Assembly (NCBI RefSeq): GCF_011682055.1
Contig: NZ_JAAQOM010000002.1
Coordinates: 186,001-250,000 of the forward strand
Length of the DNA: 64,000 nucleotides
Reading direction: 5' to 3'
From: Telluria antibiotica
Lineage (GTDB): Bacteria > Pseudomonadota > Gammaproteobacteria > Burkholderiales > Burkholderiaceae_D
This document shows, one piece after another, positions 18,085-28,609 of this stretch (positions within the stretch are counted from its first letter, which is position 1; every line of letters starts with the position of its first letter). Made by a program: the position numbers and the translations under genes. The notes below the pieces were generated by a model. The model was not told where the DNA came from and did no database searches. It saw nothing but the letters and a program-made list of their open reading frames with translations.

Positions 18085-18795
18085 GTGCCCGACCTGACCC
18101 CATTCCTCATCACGCAGCGATGGCCCGCGCAGCACCCCGACCGCCTGCAGCTGTATTCGCTGCCCACGCCGAACGGCGTCAAGGTGTCGATCATGCTCGA
18201 AGAGATCGGGCTGCCGTACGAAGTGCACCGCATCGCGTTCGACAAGAACGAGCAGACGACGCCGGAATTCATGTCGCTGAACCCGAACAACAAGATCCCC
18301 GCGATCATCGACCCCAACGGCCCGGGCGGCAAGCCGCTCCCGCTGTTCGAATCGGGCGCCATCCTGCTCTACCTGGCGGAGAAGACCGGCAAGCTGCTGC
18401 CCGCGGACCCGGCGCTGCGCTACGAGACGATCCAGTGGCTGATGTTCCAGATGGGCGGCATCGGCCCCATGTTCGGCCAACTGGGGTTCTTCCACAAATT
18501 CGCCGGCCGCGAATACGAGGACAAGCGCCCGCGCGACCGCTACGTGCACGAGGCGAAGCGCCTGTTGGGCGTGCTGGACGCGCACCTGAAGGGCCGCACC
18601 TGGCTCGTGGGCGACGAATACACGATCGCCGACGTGGCCACATTCCCCTGGGTGAACAACCTGGTCGGCTTCTACGACGCGGCCGAGATCGTCGGCTTCG
18701 ACCGCTTCCCCGAAGTGGGCCGCGTGCTCGAGGCGTTCCGCGCCCGCCCCGCCGTCAAGGAAGGCCTGCAGATCCCGCGCGCGCCTGCCGCGTGA
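18085..18795 (+). CDS. Glutathione S-transferase, YfcG/YghU (nu-class) type
   Basis: This 236-residue soluble enzyme has an N-terminal thioredoxin-fold domain (LQLYSLPTPNGVKVSIMLEEIGLPYEVH), with TPNG at the active-site turn and the cis-Pro/ES motif NKIPAI...LFESGAILLYLAEK. The all-helical C-terminal domain starts near residue 105. The TPN-type active site, instead of a catalytic Cys or Tyr, is typical of the YfcG/YghU disulfide-bond reductases that use two glutathiones. A GTG start at 18085 is supported by CAGGAG upstream and a TACAAT -10-like element at 18050-18055. It is convergent with the SDR gene (6-bp gap). Confidence 0.88.
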   Translation: MPDLTPFLITQRWPAQHPDRLQLYSLPTPNGVKVSIMLEEIGLPYEVHRIAFDKNEQTTPEFMSLNPNNKIPAIIDPNGPGGKPLPLFESGAILLYLAEKTGKLLPADPALRYETIQWLMFQMGGIGPMFGQLGFFHKFAGREYEDKRPRDRYVHEAKRLLGVLDAHLKGRTWLVGDEYTIADVATFPWVNNLVGFYDAAEIVGFDRFPEVGRVLEAFRARPAVKEGLQIPRAPAA

Positions 18796-18801
18796 CGGTG
18801 C

Positions 18802-19530
18802 TTACGACAGGGTGCGCAGGTCGGCGATGACCTCCGCACCGAAGCCCGCGCCGAGCAGGTAGTCGACGAGCTGTTCGGCGCACCTGTCCGGATCGAGCAG
18901 CGCCCCCGACTCCTTCAAGTCGATGAAGCGCTGGCGCATGGGGAAGCGTGACTCGGGCACGGCGCGGATCTCGGATTGCATCCCCGTGTCGATGACACCG
19001 GGCGCGAGGCTGCAGATGCGCACGCCCCGCTCGCGGTCGAGCGCGACGGCGCGCGCGTGCTGGTCGAGGGCGGCCTTGGTGGCGCAGTAGACGCTCCAGC
19101 CGGGATACGCGTTGCGGCCCGCGCCGCTGGAGATGTGCAGGATCCGCCGTTGCGCCCCATCGCTGGCGCGCACGACGGCCGCCGCCAGCGCCATCGGCGC
19201 CGCCACGTTCAGCTGCACGGCACGCAGCACGGCTTGCGGGTCCTGCGCGTCGAGCGGGCCGACGGGGCTCACCATGCCCGCGTTGTTCAACAAAAGGACG
19301 GCGCCCGTGCCGTCCAGGTAGTCGCCGAGCGCGCCGCCGGCCAGCCAGCCGGACAGCGCGACGCTGTCGGCCAGGTCCAGCTCGACTTCCTCGAACAGAT
19401 CGGGATACGCGTCCGTCAGGTCGGCCGAACGGCTGCGCGCCAGGCCGAGCACGGGGACGCCGCGTGCCAGCAGGTTGCCGGCAAGCGCGGCGCCGAGGCC
19501 CTTGGTGTGGCCGGTCACTATCGCTTTCAT
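18802..19530 (-). CDS. Short-chain dehydrogenase/reductase
   Basis: This 242-residue classical SDR has the cofactor loop TGHTKGLGAAL near residues 6-16 (the TGxxxGxG pattern), LLNNAG near 80, catalytic Ser in HISSGAG, and YxxxK in YCATKAALD. The family uses NAD(P)H to reduce carbonyls. The GHTKGLG variant and overall length resemble YueD/benzil-reductase and sepiapterin-reductase-like members. The substrate is unknown. CTGGAG lies upstream of the ATG. Confidence 0.82.
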   Translation of the reverse strand: MKAIVTGHTKGLGAALAGNLLARGVPVLGLARSRSADLTDAYPDLFEEVELDLADSVALSGWLAGGALGDYLDGTGAVLLLNNAGMVSPVGPLDAQDPQAVLRAVQLNVAAPMALAAAVVRASDGAQRRILHISSGAGRNAYPGWSVYCATKAALDQHARAVALDRERGVRICSLAPGVIDTGMQSEIRAVPESRFPMRQRFIDLKESGALLDPDRCAEQLVDYLLGAGFGAEVIADLRTLS

Positions 19531-19745
19531 GGTGGTCTCCAGGTGCCCGCCGCGGGCCGCTCACCCATGTTAGCGCAAGGCCGGGGCGCCAGCCAATCGT
19601 GCGCCGGGGACGGTGCGCCCGTCCGCCACCGCGCTTTGGGCCAATTGTTATTTCAAATGGAATTCATAAGCATTTTTAGCCTGGATTATCCGTAGAAAGA
19701 AATCAATCATCATGACCTCACCGTCAACCCATCCAGGAGATCACG

Positions 19746-20266
19746 ATGACTACCCAAGCGAACCCCAGCACCCGCGTCGCCCTCGTCACCGGCGCATCGC
19801 GCGGCATCGGCGCCGCCGTCGCCGTCAACTACGCCGGCAATGAAGCCGCGGCGCACGCCACCGTCGCCGTCATCGCAGGGGCCGGCGGCCGCGCCATCGC
19901 CGTGCGCGCCGACGTGGCGGACGCCGCCGACGTGAAGCGCATGTTCACGACGATCGAAGAGACGCTCGGCCGCGTCGACGTCCTCGTCAACAATGCGGGC
20001 GTCCTCCCGTACGTGACCATCGCCGAGACGAGCGACGACGTGTTCGCCCGCGCGATGGCCATCAACGTCACGGGCACGTTCAACACGATGCGCGAGGCGG
20101 CCACCCGGATGAACGACGGCGGACGCATCGTCAACTTCTCGACGAGCGTGCTGCACATGGCGCCGCCCACCTACGGCGTGTACGTGGCCACGAAAGGCGC
20201 CGTCGAAGCGCTGACGCGCGTGTTCGCGAAGGAGCTGCGCGGCCGCGCCATCACCTGGCGACGCAG
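19746..20266 (+). pseudogene. Decayed SDR oxidoreductase (internal and 3' deletion)
   Basis: The frame opens as a normal SDR after CAGGAG (TRVALVTGASRGIGAAV), but the helix that should follow the cofactor loop (about ten residues in relatives) is missing and the text jumps to NYAGNEAAAHATVAV. The middle is intact: VNNAGVLPY, STS and YVATK (catalytic Tyr/Lys). After VFAKELRGRAIT, homology stops and the frame runs into the following LysR gene, so ~60 C-terminal residues are lost. The broken cofactor region plus the missing end make it unlikely to be active. A deletion fusing the SDR end to the LysR start would explain the join near 20257. Confidence 0.75.
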
Positions 20267-21163
20267 ATGGATCGGTTCCAGGAGATGCAGATCTTCGTGC
20301 GCATCGTGGAGCGCAGGAGCTTCACGCAGGCCGCCGAGGACCTGTTGATCCCGCGCGCCACCGCCACCAATGCCATCAAGCGCCTGGAGAACCGCCTCGG
20401 CACGCGCCTGCTGGACCGGACGACACGCGCCGTCGCGCCCACGCAGGACGGCGCCGCGTACTACGAACGGTGCGTGCGCCTGCTGGCCGACCTCGACGAA
20501 GCGGAGGACGCGTTCCGCGGCAGCGAGCCCGCCGGCCTGTTGCGCGTGAACCTGCAGCCCACGCTCGCGCGCTACTTCGTGTTCCCCGCGCTGCCCGCCT
20601 TCCTCGCCCGCTATCCGCGCATCCAGTTGCACGTGGGGGAGGACGACCGCCTCGTCGACCTCGTGCGCGAAGGCGTCGACTGCGTGCTGCGCGCGGGCCA
20701 GCTGCACGATTCGTCGATGGTCGCGCGGCGCGCGGCCGACCTCGAACAGGTGACGGCCGCGAGCCCCGCGTATGTCGAACGCTTCGGCATGCCCGGGACG
20801 CTGGCCGATCTCGTGCATCACCAGGCCGTGCATTACGTGTCGACGGCGACGGGGCGCCCGTATCCGCTGGAATTCATGACGGACGCCGGCCTCAAGCTGG
20901 CGACGCCGCCGGGCGTCGTGTTCGTGACGGGCACGGAAGCCTATACGGCGGCCGCCCTCGCCGGCCTGGGTCTCGTGCAAGTCCCGCGCTACCGCATCGC
21001 CGACCGGCTGCAGGACGGGCAGCTCGTCGAAGTGCTGGCCGACGTGCCGCCGCCGCCGATTCCCGTCTCCGTGCTGTACCCGCGCGCGCGTCAGCTGTCC
21101 GCGCGGGTGCGCGTGTTCGCGGACTTCCTCGTGCAGCGGTTCCGCGACGCTGGGAGTGCCTAG
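20267..21163 (+). CDS. LysR-family transcriptional regulator
   Basis: This 298-residue protein has an N-terminal winged-helix (EMQIFVRIVERRSFTQAAEDLLIPRATATNAIKRLE, residues ~5-60) and a periplasmic-binding-like effector domain (GLLRVNLQPTLARYFVFPALPAFL onward). It belongs to the common SDR-linked LysR subgroup and probably once regulated the adjacent, now broken, SDR gene. Its start codon lies at the deletion join, with no clear ribosome binding site (GGCGACGCAG before ATG), so expression may be altered. Confidence 0.88.
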   Translation: MDRFQEMQIFVRIVERRSFTQAAEDLLIPRATATNAIKRLENRLGTRLLDRTTRAVAPTQDGAAYYERCVRLLADLDEAEDAFRGSEPAGLLRVNLQPTLARYFVFPALPAFLARYPRIQLHVGEDDRLVDLVREGVDCVLRAGQLHDSSMVARRAADLEQVTAASPAYVERFGMPGTLADLVHHQAVHYVSTATGRPYPLEFMTDAGLKLATPPGVVFVTGTEAYTAAALAGLGLVQVPRYRIADRLQDGQLVEVLADVPPPPIPVSVLYPRARQLSARVRVFADFLVQRFRDAGSA

Positions 21164-21233
21164 CAGCAAGCTCGTGCCTCGGCTTTGCCGCCCGTGGCAG
21201 AATGTGTCTCAGCCGATCTCCACAAGACACGCC

Positions 21234-23153
21234 ATGCAGACCCCATCGATTCCGCTCGACGAAGCGCGCCGGCTGACGGCGCTGCACGCCACGCGCCTCC
21301 TCCACACCGCCCCGGAAGACGCATTCGACCGCATCACCCGCATGGCCAGCCGCCTGCTCAAGATGCCGATCGCGCTCGTGTCGCTCGTCGACAAGGAAGA
21401 CCAGTGGTTCAAGTCGCGCTGCGGCATCGACTTCACGGGGACGCGGCGCGCGGTGTCGTTCTGCGGCCATGCGATCCTCGACCGCGAACCGCTGATCGTC
21501 CCCGACGCCAAAGAGGATCCGCGCTTCGCCGACAACCCGATGGTCGTGAACCCGCCGCACGTGCGGTTCTACGCGGGCGTGCAGCTGTACTCGATCGACC
21601 GCATGCCGCTGGGCACCCTGTGCGTGCTCGACCGCGTGCCGCGCACGCTCGACGACGACGACCTCGACATCCTGCGCGACCTTGCGCGCATGACGGAACA
21701 GCTGATCCACTTCCGCCAGCTCGCGACGGCCGCGCAGTCGCTGCAGGCGCACGTGTACGTGGACAGCGACAATCCCGACCTCGCGGCGGCCGCGGGCCAG
21801 GTCGAGTTCCTGCTCACGCACGACGCGCTGACGGGGCTCGCGAACCGCCAGGTCCTCGTGCGCACGATCGGCGACAACCTGGAGACGTGGAAGCGCGACG
21901 GCCAGCACGTGCTCGTCGCGACGGTCAACGTCGACAAGTTCAAGCGCCTCAACGAACTGCTGGGCCACCACGCGGGCGACAAGGCCCTCGTGGACATCAC
22001 GGGAAGCCTGCAGGCCCTGCTGCGCCCGGGCGACCTGCTGGCGCGCGCGGGCAGCGACGAATTCGTCCTGCTGCTGCCCGGCCTCGGCGACGACACCGTC
22101 GCGCGCGACCGCCTGCGCCAGCTGCTGCAGGCCGTCACGCGCGAATTCACAGCAGGCGGCGCCGGTGCCGGTGGGGCCGTCCCGCTCACGTGCAGCATCG
22201 GCTACGCCATCTTCCCGGAAGACGGCGCCGACGGCGACGTGCTCCTGAACGACGCGACGATGGCCGTGCGGCGCGCCAAGGCGCTGGGCGGAGGCCAGAT
22301 CCAGCGCTATTCGGAAGAGCTGAGCCAGGCCATGCAGCGCAAGGTGACACTGGAAAATCAGCTCCGGCACGCGCTCGAACGGGGCGAGCTGTCGCTGAAC
22401 TACCAGCCCAAGACCGACCTGCACGGCGGCGGCGTGGCGGGCCTCGAAGTGCTCGTCCGCTGGCAGCATCCGGAACACGGCGCGATCTCGCCCGCCGAAT
22501 TCATCCCCATCGCGGAGGAGTCCGGCCTCGTCGTGCCGATCGGCGAATGGATACTGCGCACGGCCGTGGCGCAGCGCCGCGCCTGGAGCGACGCCGGTGT
22601 GCCCGACGTCCCGGTTGCCGTCAACCTGTCCGGCAAGCAGTTCCTGGGGACGGACGTCGTCGCGCTCGTCGACGGTGTGCTGCGCGAGTCCGGCCTGTCC
22701 CCGCGCCTGCTGGAACTGGAGCTCACGGAAAGCATCTCGATGGACGACCCGGCCCGCACGGCCGACCTGATGCGCCGGCTACGCGAGCTCGGCACCACGC
22801 TCAGCATCGACGACTTCGGCACCGGGTACTCGAGCCTCAGCTACCTCAAGCGCCTCCCGGTCGACAAGCTGAAGGTCGACCGCTCGTTCGTCCTCGACGT
22901 CCATCAAAGCGCCGATTCGCTGGCGATGGTCAAGGCGATCATCGGCATGGCGCACACGCTGCGGCTGGCCGTGATCGCCGAGGGCGTCGAGACGGACGAG
23001 CAGGTGGCCGTCCTGCGCAGCGCCGGCTGCGACCAGATCCAGGGCGATTACTTCAGCAAGCCGCTCGATGCCGACGCCTGCGCCGCCTACCTGCGCGAGC
23101 ATGCGGCCCCGGCGGAAGTACCCCGGGGCGCCGCCGCCGGCGGGGCCGCGTAG
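21234..23153 (+). CDS. GAF-GGDEF-EAL cyclic-di-GMP signalling protein
   Basis: This 639-residue protein has an N-terminal GAF domain (residues ~20-165; FDRITRMASRLLKMPIALVSLVD, FCGHAILDREPLIVPDA), a GGDEF domain (~195-370) and an EAL domain (~385-625). The GGDEF signature is degenerate (RAGSDEF, with Ser for the second Gly). The EAL site looks intact: EVLVRWQHP in place of EALLRW, DDFGTGYSSL, KVDRSFV, EGVET and QGDYFSKPL. It therefore probably hydrolyses c-di-GMP under GAF control; cyclase activity is doubtful. It has no membrane segment. The start at 21234 opens on MQTPSIPLDE just before the GAF domain. Confidence 0.9.
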   Translation: MQTPSIPLDEARRLTALHATRLLHTAPEDAFDRITRMASRLLKMPIALVSLVDKEDQWFKSRCGIDFTGTRRAVSFCGHAILDREPLIVPDAKEDPRFADNPMVVNPPHVRFYAGVQLYSIDRMPLGTLCVLDRVPRTLDDDDLDILRDLARMTEQLIHFRQLATAAQSLQAHVYVDSDNPDLAAAAGQVEFLLTHDALTGLANRQVLVRTIGDNLETWKRDGQHVLVATVNVDKFKRLNELLGHHAGDKALVDITGSLQALLRPGDLLARAGSDEFVLLLPGLGDDTVARDRLRQLLQAVTREFTAGGAGAGGAVPLTCSIGYAIFPEDGADGDVLLNDATMAVRRAKALGGGQIQRYSEELSQAMQRKVTLENQLRHALERGELSLNYQPKTDLHGGGVAGLEVLVRWQHPEHGAISPAEFIPIAEESGLVVPIGEWILRTAVAQRRAWSDAGVPDVPVAVNLSGKQFLGTDVVALVDGVLRESGLSPRLLELELTESISMDDPARTADLMRRLRELGTTLSIDDFGTGYSSLSYLKRLPVDKLKVDRSFVLDVHQSADSLAMVKAIIGMAHTLRLAVIAEGVETDEQVAVLRSAGCDQIQGDYFSKPLDADACAAYLREHAAPAEVPRGAAAGGAA

Positions 23154-23181
23154 CCGCTGTATGTACGGGAAGATGCAACAC

Positions 23182-23210
23182 CAATTCCGGCAAATCGATG
23201 GCCGGAATTG
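23182..23210. promoter_or_regulatory. Perfect 10-bp inverted repeat between c-di-GMP and TetR genes
   Basis: CAATTCCGGC (23182-23191) and GCCGGAATTG (23201-23210) pair perfectly around a 9-nt loop. It lies 28 bp after the EAL stop and ~130 bp before the TetR start. It has no T-run after it, so it is either a terminator-like stem or an operator for the TetR regulator. Confidence 0.45.
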
Positions 23211-23342
23211 TGGAATCCCATATGAAGGATTAAAATGATGACACGGGGCGTTGCCCAATTTCATTAAACGCACCGATGCCAGGCAGGTCCGTCGCACCCG
23301 GCCGCACGGACCGCATACAACAATTCCAAACCAACCAAGAGC

Positions 23343-23951
23343 ATGCGTTACTCTAGTAACCATAAGGCCGAAACGCGGCAACGCATCATCGGCGAAGCCG
23401 CGCGCCGCTTCCGCAAGCACGGCATCGAAGGCACCGGTCTGGTGCCGCTGATGAAAGCGCTCGGCCTTACCCATGGCGGTTTCTACGCCCATTTCGAATC
23501 GAAGGATGCGCTCGTGCAGGCTTCGCTGGAAGCCGCCGCCGAGCAGACGCTGGAACGGTGGCAGGCGCCGCCTGCCGCCGCGCCTACCGCCGTGCCCATG
23601 CCCGAACCGGCCACCCCGGCCGGCGACGAACCCGTGCGCGCCGTCATCGACGACTACCTGTCCACGCGCCACCGCGACGAGCCGGGCGAAGGCTGCCCGC
23701 TGCCCACGCTGGCGGCGGAACTCGGCTTGCGCGGCCAGCCCAGCGCGACGGCGGACGCGATGATCGAGCACATGACGGCGCTGCTGGCCGATTGCCGCCT
23801 CGCGGCCGGCCCCGGCGACGGCGGCATCGTGGCGCTCGCCGCCATGGTCGGCGCCCTCACCCTGGCGCGCGCCGTGTCGGACCGGGCCGCGTCGGACGGC
23901 ATCCTGGCCACCGTGCGCGCCGCGCTGCAGCCGGGGCCGCGGGAGGCGTGA
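23343..23951 (+). CDS. TetR/AcrR-family transcriptional regulator
   Basis: This 202-residue protein has an N-terminal DNA-binding domain (TRQRIIGEAARRFRKHGIEGTGLVPLMKALGLTHGGFYAHFESKDAL, residues ~11-58). The recognition-helix pattern THGGFYAHF is typical of the family. The helical C-terminal ligand domain has an Ala/Pro-rich spacer near 75-95. Ligand-responsive repression is expected. It is convergent with the aldo-keto reductase (16-bp gap), which may or may not be its target. Confidence 0.88.
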   Translation: MRYSSNHKAETRQRIIGEAARRFRKHGIEGTGLVPLMKALGLTHGGFYAHFESKDALVQASLEAAAEQTLERWQAPPAAAPTAVPMPEPATPAGDEPVRAVIDDYLSTRHRDEPGEGCPLPTLAAELGLRGQPSATADAMIEHMTALLADCRLAAGPGDGGIVALAAMVGALTLARAVSDRAASDGILATVRAALQPGPREA

Positions 23952-23967
23952 GCGGCGGCAGGCTGCG

Positions 23968-25978
<2,011 letters not shown>

Positions 25979-25979
<1 letters not shown>

Positions 25980-26176
25980 TGGAAAAACGAAGCGACTACA
26001 AGACCGCCTTGCTGATCGAGGCGGCAATCCACGAGGCCCAGGAAGAACGCCGCTCGCCCGCGCGCGCGCTGGCGGCCCTGGGCGTGCCGTTCGACGTCGC
26101 GATGCGCGTGCTCACACGCCCGGACGAGCGGCGCCACGTCGTCCCGCCGCCGCGCAGCGCGGGCGCGCAAGGATAG
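25979..26176 (+). CDS. Small hypothetical protein
   Basis: This 65-residue soluble protein (MEKRSDYKTALLIEAAIHEAQEERRSPARALAALGVPFDVAMRVL...) is helical and charged at the N-terminus, with a basic Pro-rich tail. I do not recognise a family. It is supported by its position immediately after an extended -10 and by a sensible amphipathic helix. It ends exactly where the convergent pirin gene ends. Confidence 0.5.
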
Positions 26177-27106
26177 TCACGGATAGCGCACGGGCCGGCC
26201 CGGCAGGTCGGGCAGCGGGATGAATTCCGTCTCGCCCGGCACATGCGGGAATCGTTGGGCTTGCCAGTCTTCCTTGGCCTGCTCGATGCGGTCGGCGGAA
26301 CTCGACACGAAATTCCACGTCAGGTAGCGCGGGCCGTCCATCGGTTCGCCGCCCAGCAGCATCACGCGCGCGCCGGCCTCCGCCGTCGCGGCCAGGGTCA
26401 CGACAGCGCCCGGTTTCAGCACGAGTAGCTGGCCCTGTTCGAAGCGGCCATCGCGGCCCAGGTCGAGCGTGCCGGCGACGACGTACAGCGCCTGCTCCGG
26501 ATACTCGGCCGGCAATGTGAGGCGCGCGCCCGGCTGCAGCGCCAGGTCGACGTAGAACAGCGGCGACTGCACGGGCACGGGCGACGTCTTGCCGAAATAG
26601 CTGCCGGCGATGATGCGCGCGGTGGCGCCGTCGCCGTCGAGGATCGGCAGTTGCTGCGCGCCCGTGTGCGAAAACGCCGGGTCGCATTCTTCCTTCGCCT
26701 GCGGCAGCGCCACCCAGCACTGCAGGCCGAACAGGTTGGAACCGGCGGCCCGGACGTCCGGCCCCGTGCGTTCCGAGTGAACGATGCCCTTCCCGGCCGT
26801 CATCCAGTTCACCTCGCCCGGCTTGATGTCCTGCACGGTGCCCAGGCTGTCGCGGTGGCGGATCTGGCCATCCAGCAGATACGTGACGGTGGCCAGCCCG
26901 ATGTGCGGATGCGGACGCACGTCGATGCCCTCGCCCGCATGGAACACATGCGGCCCCATCTGGTCGAGGAAGACGAACGGGCCCACCATGCGCCGGTCCT
27001 TGTGCGGCAGCGCGCGCCGCACCTCGAAGCCACCGCCCAGGTCGTGCGTGCGCGGGATAACGACGGTGTCCAGGCCACTGCCGTACTCTTGGTCGAACGT
27101 GCTCAT
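26177..27106 (-). CDS. Pirin-family protein
   Basis: This 309-residue bicupin has a pirin N-terminal motif with metal ligands ([42 protein letters not shown]) and the pirin C-terminal cupin ([23 protein letters not shown]). Pirins are Fe-binding proteins; some have quercetinase activity, others have regulatory roles. It starts 1 nt after the OsmC-like gene's stop, with GGAGG inside that gene's end, so they form one operon. Confidence 0.9.
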   Translation of the reverse strand: MSTFDQEYGSGLDTVVIPRTHDLGGGFEVRRALPHKDRRMVGPFVFLDQMGPHVFHAGEGIDVRPHPHIGLATVTYLLDGQIRHRDSLGTVQDIKPGEVNWMTAGKGIVHSERTGPDVRAAGSNLFGLQCWVALPQAKEECDPAFSHTGAQQLPILDGDGATARIIAGSYFGKTSPVPVQSPLFYVDLALQPGARLTLPAEYPEQALYVVAGTLDLGRDGRFEQGQLLVLKPGAVVTLAATAEAGARVMLLGGEPMDGPRYLTWNFVSSSADRIEQAKEDWQAQRFPHVPGETEFIPLPDLPGRPVRYP

Positions 27107-27107
27107 G

Positions 27108-27491
27108 TCAGCGTGCCTCCGTGGTGATCTGGATCGTGCCCGACAAGGTCTTGTGCACCGGGCATTTGTTGGCGATGTCGGTCAGGCGCGCCTTCGCATC
27201 ACTATCCAGCGCGCCCACGTATTCGATCACGCGGTGCAGGCCGTACGCCGCGCCTTCCTGGCCGTGTTTGATGGACACCTTCACTTCGTCCAGCGCATAA
27301 CCCTTGCGCTTCGCGTACAGGCTGACGGTGAGCGTCGTGCACGCGGCCAGCGCGGCCGCGAGGATGTCGTGCGGCTCGGGGCCGCTGTCCTCGCCGCCGA
27401 ATTCCGGCTTCACGTCCGTCAGGATGCGGTGCTTGCCGATCTCGATCACCTGCTGCAGCGGCCCTTCGCCGCGATGCGTCGTCACTTCCAT
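27108..27491 (-). CDS. OsmC-family peroxiredoxin-like protein
   Basis: This 127-residue protein has the two redox Cys of the OsmC/YhfA family, in LAACTTLTV (residue ~50) and [11 protein letters not shown] (~110). [15 protein letters not shown] precedes the first. OsmC/Ohr proteins reduce organic hydroperoxides; YhfA-like members are less well defined. GAGGAG precedes the ATG. It is sandwiched between two pirin genes on the same strand, suggesting a common stress role. Confidence 0.88.
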   Translation of the reverse strand: MEVTTHRGEGPLQQVIEIGKHRILTDVKPEFGGEDSGPEPHDILAAALAACTTLTVSLYAKRKGYALDEVKVSIKHGQEGAAYGLHRVIEYVGALDSDAKARLTDIANKCPVHKTLSGTIQITTEAR

Positions 27492-27669
27492 GGCTCGTTC
27501 TCCTCGTCTCTTTCGTTTGCGTGGATGTCCGCCACCCGTGCGCCAGGTCGCGGACTGATTGTACCCGTCTCAGGCCGTACGGCCGCGCAGCACGTCGACC
27601 CGTGCGGCGCCGCGTTCGCGCAGGCGCCCCGCAAAAATCGTCGCGTTGACTCGCTCATCGTTTGCCTGT

Positions 27670-28371
27670 TCAGGCCGGCAGATCGAACAGCAGCACTTCG
27701 GCGTCCTGTGCGTCCGACATAGTGACGACGGCTTCCTCGCCGATTTCGACGGCGTCGCCCGCGTCGAGGACGCAGCCGTTCACGGTCACGGTGCCGCGCG
27801 CCACCTGGACGTACGCCTGGCGGCCGGGCAGCAGCGCATGGTCGACGCGCTCGCTGCCGTCGAGGATCGTCGCGTAGATGGCGGCGTCCTGGCGCAGCGA
27901 CACGGAACCGTCGCGACCGTCGTGCGACGCGATCAGGCGCAGCGCGCCGCGCTTGCTCGCCGTGTCGAAGTGCTTCTCTTCGTAGCCCGGCGCGCCGCCC
28001 GTCTCGTTCGGGATCACCCAGATCTGCAGGAAGTGCACAGGTTCCGTCGCCGAGTGGTTGTACTCGCTGTGCGTGACGCCCGTCCCGGCGCTCATGCGCT
28101 GCACGTCGCCATAGCGCAGCACGGAGCCGTTGCCCATGCTGTCCTTGTGCGCCAGCGCGCCGTCCAGCACGTAGGAGATGATCTCCATGTCCTTGTGGCC
28201 GTGCGGGTCGAAGCCGCGACCCGGGGCCACGCGGTCCTCGTTGATCACCCGCAGCGGGCCGACGTGCATGTGCGCCGGATCGTGGTAGTGGCCGAACGAG
28301 AAGGTGTGCTGCGAGCGCAGCCAGCCGAAACTGGCGACACCGCGATCCGCGCTTTTACGTACTTTCAGCAT
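27670..28371 (-). CDS. Pirin-family protein, YhhW/quercetinase type
   Basis: This 233-residue bicupin starts MLKVRKSADRGVASFGWLRSQHTFSFGHY. It has metal ligands in GFDPHGHKDMEIISYVLDG and SAGTGVTHSEYNH, matching YhhW. AAGGAG lies 6 nt before the ATG at 28371, which rules out the 17-residue longer start. It lies 178 bp upstream of the osmC-pirin pair and is divergent from the acyl-CoA synthetase gene. Confidence 0.9.
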   Translation of the reverse strand: MLKVRKSADRGVASFGWLRSQHTFSFGHYHDPAHMHVGPLRVINEDRVAPGRGFDPHGHKDMEIISYVLDGALAHKDSMGNGSVLRYGDVQRMSAGTGVTHSEYNHSATEPVHFLQIWVIPNETGGAPGYEEKHFDTASKRGALRLIASHDGRDGSVSLRQDAAIYATILDGSERVDHALLPGRQAYVQVARGTVTVNGCVLDAGDAVEIGEEAVVTMSDAQDAEVLLFDLPA

Positions 28372-28609
28372 GTTGCTCTCCTTGTGATGGTGTTCGAACC
28401 GTTCGAACACGTTGCGCTCCACCGGCCTTGCGGCACCGCCGTCCCTGCCGGTGCAAGGGCGTTTCCATGGAAGGCATTATGGGTGCTGCTCAGCGAGAAG
28501 AAAAACGAGTTGTTTTATGGCCTGCGATCGATTTTTTCGATAATCGCGCAGCGCCTGGCGACGCTACACTGTGGCGAGAACGTCAACGCATCCGCAACGG
28601 GAGACCACC

